From assembly GCF_040096285.1 (NCBI RefSeq), contig NZ_JBBMEY010000006.1, forward strand, positions 13,573 to 77,572: 64,000 bases of DNA, given 5' to 3'. Position numbers and translations under genes: made by a program. Below the pieces are notes generated by a model. It had not been told where the DNA came from. It saw nothing but the letters and a program-made list of their open reading frames with translations, and did no database searches. Shown here piece after piece: positions 45,950 through 55,218 of this stretch. Numbering within the stretch: the stretch's first letter is position 1; each line of letters opens with the position of its first letter. The DNA is from Ruminococcoides intestinihominis (lineage in GTDB: Bacteria; Bacillota; Clostridia; Oscillospirales; Acutalibacteraceae).

Positions 45950-46624
45950 CTATTCACCATTTTTTGATAAACAAAGATAGGCAAAATTTTCTTCATCTTT
46001 TGAATAAAATTCCTCCTTATTATCAAGACAAATTGCCGATAACCTACCATTAGTAGAAAAAGCATCACAATTCAGTTTTATGTGAATACTGTCTTTATAA
46101 ATGCAGTTAGGTCTGGGATTTTCCTTTATAAATAGTGTTGGTCTATGTGCTGCCACTTGTATTTTATTTTTCAAAGGTCTGTCAATTTCTGCATTTGAAA
46201 GTATGTAGTCCTGTCCGTTAACATTTATTTCAACTGATGTTTTCATTGTTTTTATATAATCGAACATTTCTTTCTTGTTATTCTCCGGTAATTTTACAAT
46301 CTCATCAAAAGTGTCATCACCAAATATGCGTATAAATTCAAGCAATGATAACAAATTATTTCTAAATATATCTTTAGACTCTCTATTTAATTTTTCTAAA
46401 GTTTTTCTGTTTTGTAGCATTATAAATTCCTGTGTGCCCATAATACAACCACAGTTAGGCATTTTCATAAAGAACTGCAATGCTTTTAATGAGCCTTTCC
46501 TATAACCTATAGTATCCCCCAGAATATATAATTTGTCCTTTATTCCTAAGTTCATTTTCTCAAGTAAAGTTATAAGTTCCTGATATTTACCGTTTATATT
46601 TCCTATTACGTAAGTTTTACCCAT
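45950..46624 (-). CDS. Catalytically degenerate PPP-type phosphatase paralogue
   Basis: About 224 residues, co-linear with the active paralogue at 39752-40453 (same length and order, ending LDNKEEFYSKDE against LETMEEFYSR). Every catalytic motif is altered: GDIHGE is GNINGK, GDVVDKG is GDTIGYRKG, GNHE is GTQE, LVHGG is LSNAE; only the last His (AAHRPT against TGHTPT) remains. The frame is intact without stops, so it is probably expressed, as a non-catalytic regulator or binding protein. Start at ATG 46624 after AGAAGGTG. Isolated gene between WYL and XRE regulators. Confidence 0.75.
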   Translation of the reverse strand: MGKTYVIGNINGKYQELITLLEKMNLGIKDKLYILGDTIGYRKGSLKALQFFMKMPNCGCIMGTQEFIMLQNRKTLEKLNRESKDIFRNNLLSLLEFIRIFGDDTFDEIVKLPENNKKEMFDYIKTMKTSVEINVNGQDYILSNAEIDRPLKNKIQVAAHRPTLFIKENPRPNCIYKDSIHIKLNCDAFSTNGRLSAICLDNKEEFYSKDEENFAYLCLSKNGE

Positions 46625-46773
46625 AACCATCACCTTCTCTATCTCTATTATAAATCAAAATTATTGTTAATATAAGTAACAATTTACAACAATATAAAGA
46701 TTTAATTTATTATATATTGTTGTAAATATCAACATTGCAAAATAACAAACAGTTAGTTGACAAAAGTAAAAAC

Positions 46774-46797
46774 ACCGGCTCAATTTCTTGAACCGGT
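46774..46797 (-). terminator. Intrinsic terminator overlapping XRE gene end
   Basis: 10-bp stem ACCGGTTCAA / TTGAGCCGGT (one G-U) with a 4-base loop, then GTTTTTACTTTTG on the minus strand. It covers the last codons of the XRE gene. Confidence 0.75.
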
Positions 46798-47634
46798 AGC
46801 CTTTTTCTTTAAATTTTCTCTAATCTTATTTGACTCTTTTTCAATAACATCTTTAATAAACAGAGACATTATACCTTGCAGTCTAAACTCTGAATTTTCT
46901 ACTTTCTTTTTAGCATCAAAATGGTCATATCCAACATCAGAGATAAAATTAATTATTAAATCATACTTTTCTAATTTGGGCAAGGCAGAAAAGTCATCAC
47001 ACTGATTATAAACACAATTTTTTCCTTCCTCTAAAAATTTTCTCTCAATATACTTTTCCGGATTGAATTTGTTAGATGAAATTTTAGTAAGCAAAAATTT
47101 TCTAAAATTTTCTTTAGATACTTCCATAGGAAATTCAGAAAAATAATATTCATCAAAGAACTGCTTTAGCTTTTTACAATAACTCTCCGTAAAAACAGTT
47201 GTAATTGCGTCATCAACCACACTGTAAGCAGTTAACTGATTGATACGGTTTACAAAACTATCAAATGAGTCGTTATTAATCAAACAATCCAACATATCAC
47301 CATAGTTACTATTGTCCTTTAAAATTTCAACACTTTTTTCTGAGATATGGAGTAAATCAGCAACCTCCTTTATCTCTTTAGACTTAACTGAATTAACCTC
47401 AAAGAAATAGTTAACATCACAGTTATACATATTGCAAATATTAATTAGATAATCATACTTAGGTACAGTTTGGTTTTTATCTGTTTCCCATGTAGCAACT
47501 GTTGTTCTTGAAATTTCAATACCACCCATTTTCGCAGAAAGCTTCTTTGCAAAAGTTTCTTGGGTATCTTTATTCTCTTTTCTTAATTTCACTAATTTGC
47601 TTTTTATTTTCTTCTCATCAAAAGTATAAACCAT
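46780..47634 (-). CDS. XRE-family HTH transcriptional regulator
   Basis: 284 residues. N-terminal Cro/C1-type HTH (KLVKLRKENKDTQETFAKKL ... ISRTTVATWE, about 10-65) with the following YLINICNMYNCDVNYFF helix typical of XRE proteins. The remaining about 215 residues are a helical effector or dimerisation region without a recognised domain. TAGGAGG before the ATG. Target unknown; possibly autoregulatory or the adjacent MATE or pseudo-phosphatase gene. Confidence 0.85.
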   Translation of the reverse strand: MVYTFDEKKIKSKLVKLRKENKDTQETFAKKLSAKMGGIEISRTTVATWETDKNQTVPKYDYLINICNMYNCDVNYFFEVNSVKSKEIKEVADLLHISEKSVEILKDNSNYGDMLDCLINNDSFDSFVNRINQLTAYSVVDDAITTVFTESYCKKLKQFFDEYYFSEFPMEVSKENFRKFLLTKISSNKFNPEKYIERKFLEEGKNCVYNQCDDFSALPKLEKYDLIINFISDVGYDHFDAKKKVENSEFRLQGIMSLFIKDVIEKESNKIRENLKKKATGSRN

Positions 47635-47785
47635 ATGGACCTCCTAAATAACAAAATGATTATCATTTCTTAAGAAAATTATAGAACTAATTTTTAAACA
47701 AGTCAATATTTAAAACAAAATCAATGGATAATACTATTAATTTTTCATTATTATGTTTATAATTTCAACATTACATGAAGTAAAA

Positions 47786-47815
47786 AACTCTCTTTTTATT
47801 TTCACAAAGAGAGTT
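47786..47815 (-). terminator. Intrinsic terminator of MATE gene
   Basis: AACTCTCTTT / AAAGAGAGTT stem with TTTTTTA on the minus strand. Confidence 0.8.
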
Positions 47816-47830
47816 ACATATTAAATATAT

Positions 47831-49141
47831 TCACTTTTGGTAATGGAAAGGCAAATAAAATACTGCACCAACTACGCTGGTTATGATTTCTGTTACAGGG
47901 AATGTTAGCCAAAAGAAATTCAGACCAAACCTTGAGAAAATATATCCCAATGGTACAAACAAAACAACTGTTCGTATTACTGTTAAAGCTGAACTTTTCA
48001 GGCTCTTTCCTATTGCTTGGAAAAACACAGGGAAAATCAGCGAAGTTACCATAGGCAAAAAGCTAACTCCAACAAATCGAAAACCATAACTACCGATTTC
48101 AATTACCTTAGCATCTGATGTAAAGACACTTAGCATTTGGGATGGTAAAATCAAAAAGCAAAGTGTACCTAAACCCATTAACACTAAGCCAAAAAGTACT
48201 GATGTTTTTAGTGTATTTTTGCAACGGTTTAATTTTCCGGATGCATAGTTATAACTGATAATTGGCACAATACAAGTTTGCATTGCACCTAATGGAATGA
48301 AGAAAAATGTTTGCCACTTATAGTACAAACCTAAGGCAGTAACTGCCTCATCGGAAAATCCACCTAATATTAAATTCAGTCCTAATATGTAAAATGTATA
48401 TGCTGATTGCATTAAAATATTTGGTAGTCCTAAACGGAAAATTCTTCCAATACATAAATTATATACTGAAAGTTCAGGTGGCCTACGAAAGCCCTTTTTC
48501 ATAACCACTAAACCGGCAACAACCTGTCCCACTACTGTTGCAATAGCAGCACCGGCAATGCCCATTTCAGGAATACCAAACATACCAAAAATCAATATAG
48601 GGTCAAGGATAATATTTGTAATAGCACCTAATATTTGTGCAATCATAGGTGTTTTCATATCACCCTCAGACTGCAAAACCTTTGTCCATATACTTTCCAA
48701 AAACAAACCAAAGCTAAACACACAAACTATCCTACCATACACAACCACATCGTGAATTACTACTGATGAACTAGTTGACATTTTAGCATAAAAAGGCATT
48801 ATGAACCAACATACCAAAGCAAAAATAAACCACAAAACTACTGCCAAAGGTGTACCGACACCGGCATATTTATTTGCTGATTTATAATCTTCAACACCTA
48901 ATTTTGCTGCCATATTTGTGTTTATTCCTACACCCGTACCTACTGCCAATGCAATCATAAGTAACTGTATAGGATAAATTATAGATAAAGCAGTTAGTCC
49001 TGATGCTGAATATTTACCTACAAAAAAGCTATCCATAATGTTATAAAGTGCTTGTATAAGTTGTGCTAACATTACCGGTGGTGCTAATCTTAGCAATAGT
49101 CTGCTTATTTTCTCAGTACCAAATGCAGTTCTATTTTCCAT
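47831..49141 (-). CDS. MATE-family multidrug/toxin efflux transporter
   Basis: About 436 residues with twelve hydrophobic segments in the two-bundle MATE layout. APPVMLAQLIQALYNIMDSFFVG near the N-terminus and the pseudo-symmetric GLPNILMQSAYTFYILGLNL near the middle are the MatE signatures; LQSEGDMKTPM lies in the first half and FFQAIGKSLKSS in the second. Exports organic cations in exchange for Na+ or H+; the substrate is not predictable. Start at ATG 49141 (MENRTAFG) after AGGGG rather than the in-frame upstream codon. Confidence 0.92.
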   Translation of the reverse strand: MENRTAFGTEKISRLLLRLAPPVMLAQLIQALYNIMDSFFVGKYSASGLTALSIIYPIQLLMIALAVGTGVGINTNMAAKLGVEDYKSANKYAGVGTPLAVVLWFIFALVCWFIMPFYAKMSTSSSVVIHDVVVYGRIVCVFSFGLFLESIWTKVLQSEGDMKTPMIAQILGAITNIILDPILIFGMFGIPEMGIAGAAIATVVGQVVAGLVVMKKGFRRPPELSVYNLCIGRIFRLGLPNILMQSAYTFYILGLNLILGGFSDEAVTALGLYYKWQTFFFIPLGAMQTCIVPIISYNYASGKLNRCKNTLKTSVLFGLVLMGLGTLCFLILPSQMLSVFTSDAKVIEIGSYGFRFVGVSFLPMVTSLIFPVFFQAIGKSLKSSALTVIRTVVLFVPLGYIFSRFGLNFFWLTFPVTEIITSVVGAVFYLPFHYQK

Positions 49142-49274
49142 TACAATTCCCCTACCCTCTAAATTCTTCACCAAAACCACCCATAAATCCTTTATTATAA
49201 ACCATCTATAGAATACTCTTTAGGAAAATATTTTGCAAGGTTTTATAATAAAATAACATAATTTCTAAACAAAA

Positions 49275-49299
49275 AACCTCTTGCTAAAAACAAGAGGTT
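49275..49299 (-). terminator. Intrinsic terminator of the 49335 gene
   Basis: AACCTCTTG / CAAGAGGTT stem with a 7-base loop, TTTTTTG on the minus strand. Confidence 0.8.
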
Positions 49300-49334
49300 T
49301 TCATAATTATTAAGTTACAATCTTTATTACAGTT

Positions 49335-49872
49335 TTACTTAACTACAATCTTACACTTTGCAGACTTTTTACTGCCGTCTTTTGCAGTAGCTGTAATATA
49401 GCAAGTGCCTCTTTTCTTTGCAATTACTTTACCTTTGCTATTAACTGTAGCAATTTTTGTATTTGATGACTTCCAAGATACTGATTTATTATTTGCATTC
49501 TTTGGATAAGCAGTAGCTTTTAGGGTAACGGTTTTCTGTTTAGCTTTGCCCTTTGCTTTTAGGATAGCTGAATTTCTGTTTAATTTAACAGATGTTACAG
49601 GTTGCTTTACTGTTACCTTAACAGTAGCGTATTTATTGCTACCATCAAGTGCCATTACTTTAATTGTTGCATTACCTCTGCCCTTTGCAGTGATTTTACC
49701 ACTTTGGTTTACTGTTGCTACTTTAGCATTAGAAGTTGTCCACTTTAATTTTTTATTTGTTGCATTAGTCGGAGTTACTGTTGCTTTAACAGTTGTACTT
49801 CTACCCTTTACCAATACAACTGACTTCTTACTTAATGATACCTTAACAACTTTCTTTACAGTTGGTTTTGTT
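49335..49872 (-). repeat. Conserved Big_2 pair module, copy 4
   Basis: Fourth copy of the about 530-bp module at a protein C-terminus, with NNKSVSWKSSNTKIATVN in the second domain as in copy 3. Confidence 0.85.
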
Positions 49873-51260
49873 GTATTTGTTTCTTTATTAGAATATACTC
49901 CACCACCGGCAACTAGGATTTTACCTTCATCAATCATTTTCTTAAATGTTGCCTTTATTTCAGCTAATCTATTCTTATGATTCCTAGCTGATGATTGGTC
50001 ACTATAAGAATCTTTATTTGGATAATCAGGATAGTTTTTATCCCATTTGTTGATAATATCATAAGGTGATGTACCCTTAGGAATAAACTCACCTTGAATT
50101 TTACCTACTGATGTAATCTGTAGTGGAATACCGTACTTCTTAGAATTATTAGTCCATGTAGCCGGATAATACAAAGTTTTGGAATCTATATTATTTTCAA
50201 TTATCTTTTCATTACCGACAACAGAAATTGTATCACCAATACAATCAGTATTAAACATTATTGGACAAGTTTCATTATTAAGATTATCACAAAACATAAT
50301 AGAATACTGAGTATCAGGCTTTAATCCATCTGAAAGGGTTTTACTATAGTATAGTTTATTTAAATCATAATAAAGTTTACCGTCAGCATCTTCTTCAAGC
50401 TTTTCAGCTTTCATCATCCAACTATAAAAAGGCATACCAACTGAATTTTCATAAATATGAGCGAAATAAATACTGCCTTCCCAATCAGGCTTTTCAAAAT
50501 ATATTTTTCCACTATCTTTATAAACAGTTATATCAAAAGTAGCTGACAACTCCTTACACTTAACTGTAATAGTATTGTTACCCAGAGTAAGCTTATCAGT
50601 ACCCTCTAATGTATAATTATTTATTGTTACTATATTATTATTGGTATCAGTAGCTTCAACATTTAATCCATCAGAATTAAATGTTTCTCCCTCAATATAA
50701 ATTGTCTTTTTTGGTAATGAAACAACCTTTAAATCAACATAGTTAGGTGTAACTTTAGCAGTTTCTCTGGTAGTTGCATCATCACTAATTTTGAAATCAT
50801 CAACAATTGTTTCACCATTAAGTCCTGTTACTATTTCGGGACTATTTTTAATAGTAAAGGTACCATGTTGTAAAACTTTAAATGTTGCTTTACAAAGTCT
50901 TACATCTTTATATTTTGTTTTGTAACCACTAATATTGCTTCCGGCATAATAAACATAACCCTCAATATCAGTATTTATCATAATACCATCTGTACCATCC
51001 TTGCCTATATCAGGCATTGAGAAACTTTCAAGTTGTAATCCACTCTTATCATACTCTAATTGACCTTGAAAATTTTTCCAATCGTAATTAGAATTAATAT
51101 AATAAGTATATGTTACCGTATCAGTTACCCTAGCACCTATGCCATTAATCCATACATAATCATCATCTGTTGATGATATTGCTGAAACTGATATTCCACC
51201 AAAAGTTGAACATATCATAAGTATAGATAGTAATATGCTAAAAAACTTCTTACCTTTCAT
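49335..51260 (-). CDS. Secreted protein with cohesin-like domain, CBM-like module and Big_2 pair
   Basis: 641 residues. Signal peptide (KFFSILLSILMICSTFGGIS). The first domain (about 30-165; VTDTVTYTYYINSNYDWKNF, YDKSGLQLESFSM, CKATFKVLQHGTF) has the strand pattern of cohesin-like modules that hold dockerins, but lacks enough signature to be certain. Then Big_3 (about 170-245), a carbohydrate-module-like domain (about 250-395: KIYFEKPDWEGSIYFAHI, SWMMKAEKL) and the shared C-terminal Big_2 pair (about 470-641). If the cohesin reading holds, it could anchor dockerin proteins such as 8795-12184. GGAGGA before the ATG. Confidence 0.75.
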   Translation of the reverse strand: MKGKKFFSILLSILMICSTFGGISVSAISSTDDDYVWINGIGARVTDTVTYTYYINSNYDWKNFQGQLEYDKSGLQLESFSMPDIGKDGTDGIMINTDIEGYVYYAGSNISGYKTKYKDVRLCKATFKVLQHGTFTIKNSPEIVTGLNGETIVDDFKISDDATTRETAKVTPNYVDLKVVSLPKKTIYIEGETFNSDGLNVEATDTNNNIVTINNYTLEGTDKLTLGNNTITVKCKELSATFDITVYKDSGKIYFEKPDWEGSIYFAHIYENSVGMPFYSWMMKAEKLEEDADGKLYYDLNKLYYSKTLSDGLKPDTQYSIMFCDNLNNETCPIMFNTDCIGDTISVVGNEKIIENNIDSKTLYYPATWTNNSKKYGIPLQITSVGKIQGEFIPKGTSPYDIINKWDKNYPDYPNKDSYSDQSSARNHKNRLAEIKATFKKMIDEGKILVAGGGVYSNKETNTTKPTVKKVVKVSLSKKSVVLVKGRSTTVKATVTPTNATNKKLKWTTSNAKVATVNQSGKITAKGRGNATIKVMALDGSNKYATVKVTVKQPVTSVKLNRNSAILKAKGKAKQKTVTLKATAYPKNANNKSVSWKSSNTKIATVNSKGKVIAKKRGTCYITATAKDGSKKSAKCKIVVK

Positions 51261-51379
51261 ACAAAATCCTCCATTTACTAATTATAGTTATATTTTACCA
51301 TATAAAAAGTTTATAATCTATTATGATAGTTTACAAATTGTTTATTTATCCGTTGTGCAACTTGCTTATAACAAAGATA

Positions 51380-51404
51380 AAGGCTACCCAATGGATAGCC
51401 TTTC
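51380..51404 (-). terminator. Intrinsic terminator of the AAAGGC family
   Basis: AAAGGCTACCC / GGATAGCCTTT, 20 bp downstream of the 51425 gene. Confidence 0.7.
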
Positions 51405-51424
51405 GTAAAATTACTATTTAATTG

Positions 51425-54400
51425 TTACTTCTTAGTAGTAACATTGGTTACTGTCCAAGTTGAATATGCCTTACCGTTTTTATCATTATAATATGCACGG
51501 ATACGGATATACACTTTCTTCTTTCCTATTAGTTTCTTAACTGTTTGAGAAGTAGCATTGCCACTCTTTACAGTAATTTTCTTTGCACCTGAGAAATTAC
51601 GCTTGTATGAATACTGAATTTCATAACCCTTAGCACCTGAAACTTTCTTCCAATTTAGTTTGAAAGACTTTGACATTGCAGTTGCTTTTACACTAGTAGG
51701 CTTAGCAAGTTTTTTCTTTGCAATTGTCCTTTGTGGTTTTATAACCTTGCCACATACTGAGCAATGACTACCTTTAGTCTTACCATTTGCAGTATAAGTT
51801 GCAGATACTGCTTTATCAATGACTATTTTGTGTTTAGTCATAGAGATTAATTCACTATAATTTTCGTTACATCTTGAACAAGTATATTGCTTATAACCTG
51901 CTGTACTACAAGTGGCATCTACTGTCTTTGAAAGTTCAAAATTATGATTTAATGCATTTTGATATTCAACATAACTGTCACCACAACTTTGACAAGTATA
52001 TGTTACACTACCTCTGGTTGTACAAGAAGGTACTGCTGTAACCTGTGCAGTATAGCTATGATTTAGTTTAGGAATTACCTTTTGTGGTACTAAAATAGTA
52101 TCGCAAACATTACAATGACTACCTTCTGTTAAACCGTTTTCTTTACAGGTTGCAGGTTTACCGTAATCAGTAATTGGGTTATGACCTGTTTCTTTTACAT
52201 AAGAATCACGATATGTATCACCACAATTCTTACAAGTATGTTCTATATATCCTCTTTCTGTGCAAGTTGGCTTTACAACATTTTCACTGTAGTTATGGTT
52301 AAGAGCCTTAATTTCTTCCCTCTTAACTATTTCACTACAAGTTGTACAGTGCATTACCTTTTCACCGGCATTTTCACAAGTTGCTTCTTTAGTATTAATC
52401 CATTCACCCGTTGGGTTATGAATAAACACTTCAAAACTAGCAGTCAATGATTTATATGATACTGTAACATGGTTTGATTCATCAGAAACACCGAAACCAC
52501 TTATTTCATAATTCTTAATAGGTTCTGTCTTTTTGTTGTCATATGTACCGTAAACAATCATACCTGTAGTATCTAGCTTTTCACCTTTTAGATATGTTGT
52601 TTTTGTAGGTGGTGTAACTGTTATCTTAACAAGAGTTTTATCCTTAACTGTAACATCAACATTTGCAGTCTTACCATCATAAGTAACCTTTACAGTACCC
52701 TTGCCTACTGTTGATGGTAGTGAAGAAATATGATAATCAGTAACTACCTTTGATGTACCGTCATTATAATGTGCAGTAACCTCCATACCTGTCTTGTCAA
52801 AATCTGTACCAACTATATAAGTTGTTTTTGCAGGTTGTTTTGTGATAGAGATTGAGTCTACATATTTTTCTACAACATCAACAGTAAAATAAGTTGCACA
52901 ATCGCCGTAAGAAACTTTAACAAGTTGTGAACCGATTTCATCTGTAATTTCTGATGTTTCATAGTCGGTAATTTCTTCACTTAAGCCATTGTCATATGTT
53001 ACAGTAATCACCATACCGGTTCTATCAAATTTTTCACCGGAATAATATAACATCTTATTTGGTTTAGAAGTAATAGATAATTCTTCAATCTTTTTCTTAG
53101 CAAAGTTAATATTAAATTTTGTTGTAAAATCCTTGTATTTAACTGTAACTGTTTGTGTACCGGCAGTATTATCATACTGTAATTCATAGTCACTGATACT
53201 TTCCTTATATCCATCATTACGAAGTTTAACAATGTCCAAACCCTTAGTATCTAACTTTTGACCTTCAATATAGTCAGTCTTTTTAGGTAGAGAATTTACA
53301 AGTATTCCGATAATTTTTACAGGAACAACCTTTACCTTAAAGCTAACAGAAAATCCTTCATATGTATATGTTGCATCATAAGTACCGGAATTATTAATAT
53401 CAACACTGGTAATATTTGATGGTGTTAATGAAACAAATTCTATAGTGCCATTATCATAGGTAATTCTTACTAAACCACCTGTATAATCCGGCTTTGTACC
53501 TCTTACAAATTCTGTTTTATCAGGTAAAGTGATAAGAGAAACATCCACTACCTTAGGCTTTACTGTAACATTAATGTTGTATGTTAATGTTTTGTTACGG
53601 TATGTAACTGTAACTGTCTGTTCACCTGTAGAAGATAAATCATAACCACTAAGCATATTCTTTGTAATATCAATATTTTCGGAAGTGTTATCAACATAAT
53701 ATACAGTAATTGAACCATCTACTTTAAAGTCATCACCTAAGAAGTAATTAGTTTTAGATGGAACTTCGTTAAATTCAATTGTATCTATTTTCTTATTTTC
53801 ATTCTGCATATTATCCCTTAATTGAGGATATGGGTACTCAAAATTCTTATTAACTGTCCAAACATTAGAGAAATCAAAACCGTTAAAGTAGCTTTCATCA
53901 CTCATTTGTTCATCTGTTAATGAAGTTACACCACCGTTTGATGTATTACAATAATTTAAATAATAGCAATTTGATGCAGAAGCAAAACTAAATCCACCAA
54001 ATTCAAAAGATGAAGTTTCTGTATCAGCCACACCTATAGTTTCAGCATTATAACAATTTGTAGCTGCATTAATACCCCAAGTAATTGCATTTACATATGC
54101 AGTAACATTATTTCCTTTTATATTAAAAACATTACCACTGTTATAACAATCTTTAATCTTTTGACCTGCACCGGATATACCGGCTTCAAAAATAGTACCA
54201 TTATAGTTTTCACTAAAATTTGTTAAACGACCTGAATTGTATGATAAAGAAACATTATCACCTTGTCCACAAATGCCACCCATATATAATGAAATATGAT
54301 CTCCGTTATCATACTTATTAAAGAAGTCCTTTACAGAACCTGCAATCTGAGCATTGTTAGAACATTTAGTAATACTACCGGTAGCATTGTATCCAACAAT

Positions 54401-54961
54401 ACCTCCGGCAAACATTTGTCTATCAAAGCAGTAAGCATTTATATTACCACTTAGGATATGACAATTCTCTATAGTACCGGAATTATATGCACAAATTCCA
54501 CCAACATATGTATTAAATACAGTATCAGAATCAATACCATTACAATTGATAGCTACCGACTCAACTGAAAGATTTTTGATTGTACCGGAATTGTTAGCAA
54601 AAAGTCCAAAGTATTTACTAGGCATACCACTGAACCCGTTAATTCTTAATCCTTTAATGGTGTGATTATTGCCATCGAATATACCTGTAAAGGCAGTGTT
54701 ACTATAAATATCTTCACTACCTATAGGATTCCATCCATATTCATTTTTAAAATTATAATTTCCACCATCTGCTAAATCATCTGCCATATCAATATCAGTC
54801 ATAAGAATGTAATCAGCATTCATATCGTTACGAATATTATATAAGTCATCAATATTCCAAATTTCTTTAGCATTTTCATCTGCCAGTGCAGTTGTACCTA
54901 ACACAGAAAATGCACTGATTGCCATCAATACTGACAGTATTGAACTAATAATTTTCTTCAT
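51425..54961 (-). CDS. Large secreted GLUG/Ig-like/cysteine-repeat/FN3 protein
   Basis: About 1178 residues. Signal peptide (IISSILSVLMAISAFS). Residues about 50-390 are GLUG-type repeats (FGLFANNSGTIKNLSVESV, GGICAYNSGTIENC, GGIVGYNATGSI). Then about six Big_3-like Ig repeats (SLPKKTDYIEGQKLDTKGL type, about 400-880). A cysteine-rich zone of about five repeats of the PTCTERGYIEHTCKNCGDTY form (about 890-1090) follows, and a C-terminal FN3-like domain (KGYEIQYSYKRNFSGAKKIT) close to that of the 21126 protein. Start at ATG 54961 after TAGGAGGG; the longer frame is not used. Probably an adhesin. The CxxC repeats may bind metal. Confidence 0.82.
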   Translation of the reverse strand: MKKIISSILSVLMAISAFSVLGTTALADENAKEIWNIDDLYNIRNDMNADYILMTDIDMADDLADGGNYNFKNEYGWNPIGSEDIYSNTAFTGIFDGNNHTIKGLRINGFSGMPSKYFGLFANNSGTIKNLSVESVAINCNGIDSDTVFNTYVGGICAYNSGTIENCHILSGNINAYCFDRQMFAGGIVGYNATGSITKCSNNAQIAGSVKDFFNKYDNGDHISLYMGGICGQGDNVSLSYNSGRLTNFSENYNGTIFEAGISGAGQKIKDCYNSGNVFNIKGNNVTAYVNAITWGINAATNCYNAETIGVADTETSSFEFGGFSFASASNCYYLNYCNTSNGGVTSLTDEQMSDESYFNGFDFSNVWTVNKNFEYPYPQLRDNMQNENKKIDTIEFNEVPSKTNYFLGDDFKVDGSITVYYVDNTSENIDITKNMLSGYDLSSTGEQTVTVTYRNKTLTYNINVTVKPKVVDVSLITLPDKTEFVRGTKPDYTGGLVRITYDNGTIEFVSLTPSNITSVDINNSGTYDATYTYEGFSVSFKVKVVPVKIIGILVNSLPKKTDYIEGQKLDTKGLDIVKLRNDGYKESISDYELQYDNTAGTQTVTVKYKDFTTKFNINFAKKKIEELSITSKPNKMLYYSGEKFDRTGMVITVTYDNGLSEEITDYETSEITDEIGSQLVKVSYGDCATYFTVDVVEKYVDSISITKQPAKTTYIVGTDFDKTGMEVTAHYNDGTSKVVTDYHISSLPSTVGKGTVKVTYDGKTANVDVTVKDKTLVKITVTPPTKTTYLKGEKLDTTGMIVYGTYDNKKTEPIKNYEISGFGVSDESNHVTVSYKSLTASFEVFIHNPTGEWINTKEATCENAGEKVMHCTTCSEIVKREEIKALNHNYSENVVKPTCTERGYIEHTCKNCGDTYRDSYVKETGHNPITDYGKPATCKENGLTEGSHCNVCDTILVPQKVIPKLNHSYTAQVTAVPSCTTRGSVTYTCQSCGDSYVEYQNALNHNFELSKTVDATCSTAGYKQYTCSRCNENYSELISMTKHKIVIDKAVSATYTANGKTKGSHCSVCGKVIKPQRTIAKKKLAKPTSVKATAMSKSFKLNWKKVSGAKGYEIQYSYKRNFSGAKKITVKSGNATSQTVKKLIGKKKVYIRIRAYYNDKNGKAYSTWTVTNVTTKK

Positions 54962-55218
54962 AATATGCCCTCCTAGAGTTTTAATATGTATAAAGCGTAC
55001 CATTGCAATAGGAAAAATTCAACAATTTTTGTTATTTTTGTATCATTGAACTAAGCTATCAGCATACTGTTGTTAAAAACTACAATACAAATTAATATTG
55101 CCCTGTAAAAATCATTATATAAATACTATTAAATACATTTATAAAAAATATTATGCATATCTAAATATTTATGATAGAATTTAAGTAAGGAAAATTATTG
55201 AAGGAATGAGGTGATAAA

